Assembly: GCA_016934825.1 (NCBI GenBank)
Contig: JAFGSB010000174.1
Location: 1-42,331 of the forward strand
Direction: 5' to 3'
Source of the DNA: Candidatus Zhuqueibacterota bacterium
Lineage (GTDB): Bacteria > Zhuqueibacterota > Zhuqueibacteria > Residuimicrobiales > Krinioviventaceae
Length of the DNA stretch: 42,331 nucleotides
How positions within the stretch are numbered: the first letter of the stretch is position 1; every line of letters begins with the position of its first letter. This document shows positions 36,569-42,331 of this stretch, one piece after another. The notes beneath the pieces were generated by a model, which was given only the letters and a program-made list of their open reading frames with translations, did no database searches and was not told the origin of the DNA. The position numbers were made by a program, and so were the translations under genes.

Positions 36569-37579
36569 TCAGGGTAACGAAATCCATAATGCCCCATATC
36601 CGTCAAAACTCATATCAAATATATTAAAAACTTGAGCATTTGATAAAGAATTTATCAACGCAAAAGTTGTGAGAACATTCATCTCTTCATCGTATTGTCT
36701 GAGTAAAAATTCATTATTATCATAAGCGTAAATGTATCTATAATATGCCATGGCGCTTAAATTCGGAAAATCAAAATTCCAACTTTGCAGGATATTTCCA
36801 GGATTATCCGGTTCATGCTGGTAAATATTACTATTCGAACAGGAATATATACAATTTTTTTTGGGGTAAAATGTTATGCCGGAAATGTTCTGAGACAACT
36901 GGTATTTTCCGGTGAGAGTACCGTCAGTTGTGTTGATAATATACAAAGTATCTGGGGCGACACAAGCATATAATCCGTTTCGGCCAAAGGCCATTGAAGT
37001 TAGGTTTTTCCTGTAAAAGGGAGAAATATAAAAATTTTCATAATTCCACATTTTATTCGTTTGTTTGTAGATACGGAAAAGATCTGCGTCAATAAATGGG
37101 TAAGTATCATTTGCCGGAGAGGAGCCAAACCAGAATTCGTTACACCATGCTTTTGATCCAGAGATGGCCAAAGCCGGATTAGTTGATATCGTATGCTTAA
37201 ATTCCTGAGCGAAATAAACCTGAGGTACTTTAATGATAGTTGTTGTATCCTTGTGGTGGATTTCAATCCTTTTATTGAAAAGCCAATAGCCATCCTTTTG
37301 AAAGCTGTAAAAATAGTAACCGGGATATACAGGATCAAATTCAAAAAACCCGTTACTGTCCGTGGTGTCTATTTGTATTCCGAATTCAACGTCATACAGC
37401 ATTTTATATTCCGATAGTTTTATCGGCACATGTGCTAATTTCTCCCCGGAATCGTAATCCATCGCCGTACCATTGAATATGTAATTTGGAATAACGGGAC
37501 GTGTTATATCATGAGATTGTTTTTTCCAACAGCCAAAAATCAGGAGAAGGATAAATAAGAGTAAAATAATTTTTTTCAT
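36569..37579 (-). CDS. Lipoprotein of a three-member paralogous family (member C)
   Basis: This 336-residue protein has a lipoprotein signal MKKIILLLFILLLIFGC with Cys17. The mature N-terminus is CWKKQSHDITRPVIPNY, shared with its two upstream neighbours. Residues about 35-115 look like a carboxypeptidase-regulatory-like beta sandwich (GTAMDYDSGEKLAHVPIKL, then DTTDSNGFFEFDPVYPGYY). The remainder has repeated short beta-strand units with propeller character (LTSMAFGRNGLYACVAPDTL, SGITFYPKKNCIYSCSNSNI and, at the end, FDMSFDGYGALWISLP). I do not recognise the family and see no catalytic residues. It starts 14 bases after the stop of member B and is last in the operon. It is clearly closer to member A than to its neighbour B. 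Confidence 0.88.
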   Translation of the reverse strand: MKKIILLLFILLLIFGCWKKQSHDITRPVIPNYIFNGTAMDYDSGEKLAHVPIKLSEYKMLYDVEFGIQIDTTDSNGFFEFDPVYPGYYFYSFQKDGYWLFNKRIEIHHKDTTTIIKVPQVYFAQEFKHTISTNPALAISGSKAWCNEFWFGSSPANDTYPFIDADLFRIYKQTNKMWNYENFYISPFYRKNLTSMAFGRNGLYACVAPDTLYIINTTDGTLTGKYQLSQNISGITFYPKKNCIYSCSNSNIYQHEPDNPGNILQSWNFDFPNLSAMAYYRYIYAYDNNEFLLRQYDEEMNVLTTFALINSLSNAQVFNIFDMSFDGYGALWISLP

Positions 37580-37593
37580 TTGCCCAACCAGAT

Positions 37594-38622
37594 TTATTTT
37601 ATCATTACCCAGAGATTATCATTACTATCAATATCAAAATCGTAAATATTTTGTATCTGATATTCAGTATCCCGGTTTATTAATACGAATGTTGCTGTAA
37701 CATTCATGTTTTCATCATGGAGACGGAGCAGATATTCATTATTATCATAAGTATATATCTTTTTATTAAAAGCCATAGCGTTAAGATACTGGGATGGCGC
37801 CGGAAATGTATTAATTATTGAATAATCATCAGGATCGAGAGTGTATATTTCGGTATGTGAACAGGCATACAAATTTTTATCTGTTGTATTAAAAGTCAGA
37901 CCGAAGAGATTGATGGAAACTTTTTTAGTCCTTTCCGGGTAACCGGTCCATCTGTTTAATGTTAACATGGAATCATCCTTTGTGGAGATATAAATTTTAT
38001 CCAAACCGATAGTCATTTTACGAATGTTAATATAATTTATGACAGGAGTAAACGGTTTTTCAAAATACCAATTATTCCATTTTGAATAAAAAACGGCAAT
38101 CGCCGGATTTGTTACGTATCCAAACACCCGGTTGCAATTGATAAAACATTTGCTCCCGTCAATAGCAAAAGCGCCATTTTCCATGGGAAAGTAAAATTCG
38201 TTTGAGCTGTGTCCCGTATATTTGTTTAATAAAATATTTGCATAGATAGTTTTGGGTACTTTGATCGTCATGGTTCTGTCCGTATGAGCGATCTCGATTT
38301 TTTTGGTGGAATGCCAGGAATCTCCCGATTTCAGGGTTATAATATAATTTCCGGGATAAATTGGATCTATAAAAAAATAACCGTTGCTGTCCGATTCAAC
38401 AATGGTCGTGTTAAATTCGACATCGTATAGTAATTGTCCCGCCTGAATTTTAATTGTCGTTTTGGGCAGGATTTCTTGCGTGTCAATATCGATCGTTTTA
38501 CCGCTCAAAATATAGCGCGGAATTTCAGGCCGGTTGATATCATGTTCCTGCTTTTGCCAGCAATTGAAGAACTGTATTCCTATGAATATGAAAAGGATTT
38601 TTTTAAAATTTTTGCGTATCAT
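37594..38622 (-). CDS. Lipoprotein of the same paralogous family (member B, divergent)
   Basis: I start at ATG 38622, giving 342 residues and a compact lipoprotein signal MIRKNFKKILFIFIGIQFFNC with Cys21; in-frame TTG 38640 and ATG 38637 are alternatives, and none has a good ribosome binding site. The mature start CWQKQEHDINRPEIPRYI is the family signature. A beta-sandwich region follows (IDIDTQEILPKTTIKIQAG, then ESDSNGYFFIDPIYPGNY). A propeller-like half follows that contains MAFNKKIYTYDNNEYLLRLH and ends DSNDNLWVMIK. Identity to members A and C is clearly lower in the second half, so it may have a distinct ligand or partner (inference). Function unknown; probably outer-membrane anchored. 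Confidence 0.85.
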   Translation of the reverse strand: MIRKNFKKILFIFIGIQFFNCWQKQEHDINRPEIPRYILSGKTIDIDTQEILPKTTIKIQAGQLLYDVEFNTTIVESDSNGYFFIDPIYPGNYIITLKSGDSWHSTKKIEIAHTDRTMTIKVPKTIYANILLNKYTGHSSNEFYFPMENGAFAIDGSKCFINCNRVFGYVTNPAIAVFYSKWNNWYFEKPFTPVINYINIRKMTIGLDKIYISTKDDSMLTLNRWTGYPERTKKVSINLFGLTFNTTDKNLYACSHTEIYTLDPDDYSIINTFPAPSQYLNAMAFNKKIYTYDNNEYLLRLHDENMNVTATFVLINRDTEYQIQNIYDFDIDSNDNLWVMIK

Positions 38623-38678
38623 AAATTGTAAGAACATCAAAAATAGTTTACAATCTCATCAAGCCGGAAAAAATTTTA

Positions 38679-39698
38679 TCAGGGGATAGAAACCCACAGG
38701 TTACCATAGCCGTCAAAACTCATGTCCCAGATTTTATTTATTTGTGTTTCAGTTTGTTCATTGATCAGGGCGAAGGTTTCAAGTATGCTCATGTCAGTAT
38801 CATGTTTTCTCAGCAAAAACGAGCTGTTGTCATAAGAATAAATATTTCTGTAATAGGCTATGGCGCTCAAATCCGGGGTGTTTATTTCATAAGTATTTTC
38901 AATTTTTTCAGGCAGGTCCGGCTCATGTTTATATATTGAGTTCTTTGAGCAGGTATATATACATTTTTCTGACGGATAAAATGCTATACCATTTACAGTC
39001 ACCGGGAGGACATAATTTCCGCTTAACGAGCCGTCCCAGCGGTTCAGCACAAATAACGTATCAGGAGGGACACAGGCGTAAACACCGTCCCGGCCAAAAG
39101 CCATTGATTTAATTACTTTTTTATTTAGCGGCGACCGCAACCAATCTGTTATTTCCCAGTGATAATTTATATATTTGCTGATGGTGAACCAGTCTCTTTG
39201 AATATCCGGCCAGGGTGGATGTAACAGATCTTTTGCCCTGGTGATCTTCCACGCCTCCGAGCCGGTAATGGCGAGCGCCGGGTAAGCGGAACCGCCGCGG
39301 GAAAATTGTCCGCCGATAAAAATTTTCGGCACTTCAAGCAGCGCGGAGGTATCTTTATGACCAATGGTGATGCGTTTTTCATTTATATAAAAACCGTCTC
39401 TTTCGAAACTGAATGTATAATTTCCAGGATAGACCGAATCAAACTGAAAAAAACCGTTGCTGTCCGTTTTTACAATTCGCGTCGCGAAATCCACATCGTA
39501 CAGCATGTATTCTTCAACCATTTTGATTGAAATGTCATGCAGGTTTTCCCTGCTGTCGATATCGACCGCCGTACCATTGAAAACATAATTGGGAATTAGG
39601 GGTCGTGTGATATCATGGTCCTGCTTTTGCCAGCAATTGAGGAACTGTACAGTAACAAGAATGATCAGTAATGTTTTTATTTTTTTAGGCATAGTCAT
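38679..39698 (-). CDS. Lipoprotein of the same paralogous family (member A)
   Basis: The best start is ATG 39698, one base after the receptor stop codon (TAA-A-ATG), which implies translational coupling; an in-frame start at 39743 would overlap the receptor and bury the signal peptide. ATG 39692 is also possible. The 339-residue product has signal MTMPKKIKTLLIILVTVQFL and then NC with Cys22; the mature start is CWQKQDHDITRPLIPNYV. It has the family beta sandwich (KTDSNGFFQFDSVYPGNYT) and the propeller-like half (KSMAFGRDGVYACVPPDTLF, FYPSEKCIYTCSKNSIYKHE). The end, WDMSFDGYGNLWVSIP, nearly matches member C. Its place right after the receptor is the one that SusD-type partners hold, though no SusD homology is seen. 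Confidence 0.87.
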   Translation of the reverse strand: MTMPKKIKTLLIILVTVQFLNCWQKQDHDITRPLIPNYVFNGTAVDIDSRENLHDISIKMVEEYMLYDVDFATRIVKTDSNGFFQFDSVYPGNYTFSFERDGFYINEKRITIGHKDTSALLEVPKIFIGGQFSRGGSAYPALAITGSEAWKITRAKDLLHPPWPDIQRDWFTISKYINYHWEITDWLRSPLNKKVIKSMAFGRDGVYACVPPDTLFVLNRWDGSLSGNYVLPVTVNGIAFYPSEKCIYTCSKNSIYKHEPDLPEKIENTYEINTPDLSAIAYYRNIYSYDNSSFLLRKHDTDMSILETFALINEQTETQINKIWDMSFDGYGNLWVSIP

Positions 39699-39699
39699 T

Positions 39700-42192
39700 T
39701 TAAAATTTAGCGTTAAAACCCAAACGAATCCTGTACCGCTCATCCCAGGCGCCGGGATCGCTCAAAATACCGCCTTTCCGGCCTTCGGAATCCATCCAGA
39801 GCAGATTTTTCCGGTCAAATATATTCAATAATTCACAAAAAACGGTCACCGGTAATCCGGCAATTTGAAAGTCCTTGTTCGCCCGTAAATCCAGTGTAGT
39901 TACCACATACAGGCGCGCGTTATTCGGTTCCGTTGCAACACCCCTATATTCCGTGTATGGCAGTGGACTGTTCCATCTCCATAACAGGTTCAGCCCCCAG
40001 TTGTTCGGTTTACGGATGTCGACATTGGCAACCAGGGTGTGGCGCTGGTCCCAGCTCAGATAATATTCATTAATGGGCACTTTGGTGTCCTTGGTCAGCC
40101 AATTGAATTTTTCCGTATTTTCCGAGCCGGTCCCTTTAGCGGTCATATATGTATAACTGATTTTCCCGGAAAAAAACTGGCTGACATCCCGTTTTAGATA
40201 TATTTCTGTTCCCCAAACATTCACGTTTTCCAGGTTCACGTAACGCGAATAACCCGTTCCGGCAAGTGAATTCTTTTGAATATCGAGGTAGGTGTTGTTA
40301 TCCACCAGATTGCTGACTTCTTTGTTGAAAACTGTAAAATCAAACAAAGTTTTTTCACCGATCTGGTTTTTATAGCTGACTTCATAAGATATTGTTTTTG
40401 CGGGTTCCAGGTCCGGGTCGCCAAGCGGTGAAAATCCTTCCGCCAGATTAAGGTTCGAATTTGTGTACAGATAATCAAACAGCGGCATTTGAAAGAACCA
40501 GCCGTAATTCACGTGCAATTCCTGATCCGTCCCCATAGGAATTGCCAGGCCAACACGCGGGCTGAACTGATGTTTCATTTTCGCTTTATATTTATTATCC
40601 TGATTGATGATCCACTGTTGCCGCTGTCCATAAACTTTTTCTTCAAGGGCCGGTCTTTCGGCTTTCGGGTCTAAAAAATCGTAACGCAGGCCGATGTTGA
40701 CGATCATACCGTCGTAATCGATTTTGTCCTGAATATAGTACGCCCCGCGAATTGGATAGTATTGATATTCCGTATCATAGGAGATATATTGCGGGAAATC
40801 GGGATCATAGGTTTTTACTTCCAGTCTTTGTACATTTTTTTTGTACAGATCATAATATACAAATTCGCCCCCGGTTTTTAGCTGATGATAGTTAGTCAAT
40901 TGTGAGGTAAAGTCGATTTTGGCCGTGTTATGAATTTCCTGATGGTCCAGCCACCAGGGATAATCACCGGCAGTGACCCAGCTTAAGGGATTGTTATTTT
41001 CATATTCCACCCCCGCCATATCAATTGATGAAGCGCCGTAAATGGATTTTAAAACATTGTACTGGCTTAATCTGATTTCGTAAAATGTTTTAGGGTTCAG
41101 CGTATGAGTTGCTGTCAAACTGATCCGGTAACTTTTTTTGGAACGGTCCGGCAGTCCCTCGAGGTTTTTGCTCCATTTGTGATCGTACTCTTTCCAGTCC
41201 CACAGGGATAGCAAACCCTGCAGTCTGATCTTTAAAGATTTTAACGGCGACCAGGATAGTTTTCCGTTCAGGTTTAAATTTTGACTTGACATATTGTTAA
41301 ATATCATCAGTCTCTGGCCAAAATCTTCTCTCCGCCAGCGGGTATTGGGAGCGCGAAGATCGGCCGCAATATAAAATTTCAGTTTTTTTGTCAACAGAGG
41401 GCCGCCGAGGTACATTTCCGTTATCCAGTCCAGGTCCTGTTCCCTGTCCCTGAACGGATTACGCATGGCCTGGTATTTTTGTGTTGAAATTTCCGCCATG
41501 GCGTTCAATTTGTCGTTGCCGTCCTGTGTCAGAATGTTAACCACTCCCGACATGGCATTGCCGTATTCCGCGTTAAATCCGCCCGTTTGTACAGTCATAT
41601 CGATGATCGAACTCATGGGCAGTTCGGAGCCGACCCGTCCTTCAATCACTTCCTGGATCGGGAAACCGTCCACCAGATACAGCACCTCGCTCTGCCTGCC
41701 GCCGCGAATATGACCCGCTGCCACACCGGGCTGGATATTGACGATCTCGGTAAAGGACTGAACAGGCAGCTGGTTGACTTCCTGGCGGCTGATAAAATGA
41801 GTCGTTGCGGTAACATCTTTCTGGATCATCGACGCGTTTGCCGTTACGGTTATCTCCTGCATTTCCAGGACCCTGGGATCCAGTTCAAATACCAGGGTGG
41901 TTCTTAGATCCATGAGGATTGTCACATCTTCTATGATCATGGATGTATAACCGATCATTTCAGCTTTGACTATATATCTGCCGGCGGGGATATTATTTAT
42001 GAGAAAAAAACCCTTTATGTCCGCCGCCGCACCAAGATAAGTGTCCACCAGGGTAATATTGGCCCCCGGCAGAGGTTCATTTGTGTTTTTATCCAGTACC
42101 TTCCCGGCCAGCGTTCCCGTTATACCGGCAAAAGACATGTTTACGAACAGGAGCAGGCAAAAGATCAGAAAAATATGTATCGGCTTTTTCAT
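39700..42192 (-). CDS. TonB-dependent receptor with CarboxypepD_reg-like domain (lipoprotein operon)
   Basis: The 830-residue protein has a signal peptide (MKKPIHIFLIFCLLLFVNMS, cleaved near FAG). A carboxypeptidase-regulatory-like domain follows (about 25-105: GKVLDKNTNEPLPGANITL, then GYTSM). The plug domain (about 110-235) has IRGGRQSEVLYLVDGFPI and GGFNAEYGNAMSGVVNILTQ. A barrel ends RIRLGFNAKF with terminal Phe. It resembles the receptor at 14982 in the first 230 residues but lacks its acidic loops, which explains its shorter length. It would transport an unknown ligand across the outer membrane. Three paralogous lipoprotein genes follow without a visible terminator. A TATAAT-like box lies upstream on the minus strand without a good -35 partner. 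Confidence 0.93.
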   Translation of the reverse strand: MKKPIHIFLIFCLLLFVNMSFAGITGTLAGKVLDKNTNEPLPGANITLVDTYLGAAADIKGFFLINNIPAGRYIVKAEMIGYTSMIIEDVTILMDLRTTLVFELDPRVLEMQEITVTANASMIQKDVTATTHFISRQEVNQLPVQSFTEIVNIQPGVAAGHIRGGRQSEVLYLVDGFPIQEVIEGRVGSELPMSSIIDMTVQTGGFNAEYGNAMSGVVNILTQDGNDKLNAMAEISTQKYQAMRNPFRDREQDLDWITEMYLGGPLLTKKLKFYIAADLRAPNTRWRREDFGQRLMIFNNMSSQNLNLNGKLSWSPLKSLKIRLQGLLSLWDWKEYDHKWSKNLEGLPDRSKKSYRISLTATHTLNPKTFYEIRLSQYNVLKSIYGASSIDMAGVEYENNNPLSWVTAGDYPWWLDHQEIHNTAKIDFTSQLTNYHQLKTGGEFVYYDLYKKNVQRLEVKTYDPDFPQYISYDTEYQYYPIRGAYYIQDKIDYDGMIVNIGLRYDFLDPKAERPALEEKVYGQRQQWIINQDNKYKAKMKHQFSPRVGLAIPMGTDQELHVNYGWFFQMPLFDYLYTNSNLNLAEGFSPLGDPDLEPAKTISYEVSYKNQIGEKTLFDFTVFNKEVSNLVDNNTYLDIQKNSLAGTGYSRYVNLENVNVWGTEIYLKRDVSQFFSGKISYTYMTAKGTGSENTEKFNWLTKDTKVPINEYYLSWDQRHTLVANVDIRKPNNWGLNLLWRWNSPLPYTEYRGVATEPNNARLYVVTTLDLRANKDFQIAGLPVTVFCELLNIFDRKNLLWMDSEGRKGGILSDPGAWDERYRIRLGFNAKF

Positions 42193-42306
42193 TTTTTAAT
42201 CCGTTTTATTTTAGTCAGGAATATTTGTATAACCAGATTTTCCTTTAACGTGTGTTTGCAGCAAAATAATTGGCAGGAATTATATACCATACAATTTAAT
42301 ACAGTT

Positions 42307-42321
42307 GTCCGGTTTTAACCG
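42307..42321. repeat. Copy 5: GTCCGGTTTTAACCG palindrome upstream of the receptor gene
   Basis: The motif contains CGGTT-TT-AACCG arms and shares GTCCGGTT with the copies at 8811-9695. It lies 115 bases before the receptor ATG, just upstream of the region where a -35 box would be expected. Confidence 0.5.
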
Positions 42322-42331
42322 TATACATGTA

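Overview
The window reads as a chromosomal segment of an AT-rich Gram-negative bacterium of the Fibrobacteres-Chlorobi-Bacteroidetes (FCB) superphylum or its candidate relatives (Calditrichota, KSB1, Marinimicrobia-like). The evidence is three large exported proteins ending in a C-terminal sorting/FlgD-like tag of the QNYPNPFNPTT type, two TonB-dependent receptors with N-terminal carboxypeptidase-regulatory-like domains, a PorV/PorQ-like barrel, several outer-membrane-type lipoproteins, and a bacillithiol synthesis gene. No rRNA, intact insertion sequence, phage gene or CRISPR array is visible.

Left part (1-14,563) is mostly housekeeping. On the minus strand lie lepA, an ABC ATPase and an ABC permease that runs off the left edge. 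Divergent from them is a four-gene plus-strand run: bshA, an NDUFA9-like SDR, a BCP/PrxQ peroxiredoxin and a LarA-like protein. A convergent HemG-like flavodoxin follows. Next is a 1.2 kb AT-rich non-coding stretch with recurring GTCCGGTTAA palindromes, then tRNA-Leu(UAG), tig-clpP-clpX and engB. The ClpP has Asn where the catalytic Asp is expected.

Middle part (14,797-33,844) is a large same-strand cell-surface cluster. A consensus promoter and a hairpin-rich leader precede a TonB-dependent receptor carrying about eleven EF-hand-like acidic loops. Then come an exported FN3-like protein, a PorV-like barrel, a 1374-aa tagged protein with beta-propeller repeats and a dead M30-like peptidase domain, a TPR lipoprotein, and two more tagged adhesin-like proteins. 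A strong intrinsic terminator closes it. The receptor, barrel, tagged cargo and lipoprotein plausibly build one secreted or surface-assembled structure; that is inference.

Right part (33,994-42,331) holds a soluble PAS histidine kinase and an NtrC-type sigma54 response regulator on the plus strand. Convergent to them is a minus-strand operon of a second TonB-dependent receptor and three tandem paralogous lipoproteins of a family I do not recognise (mature start CW[K/Q]KQ.HDI[T/N]RP). This receptor-plus-lipoprotein-triplet unit is the best candidate for an undescribed system here. One copy of the recurring GTCCGGTT palindrome lies just upstream of its receptor gene.
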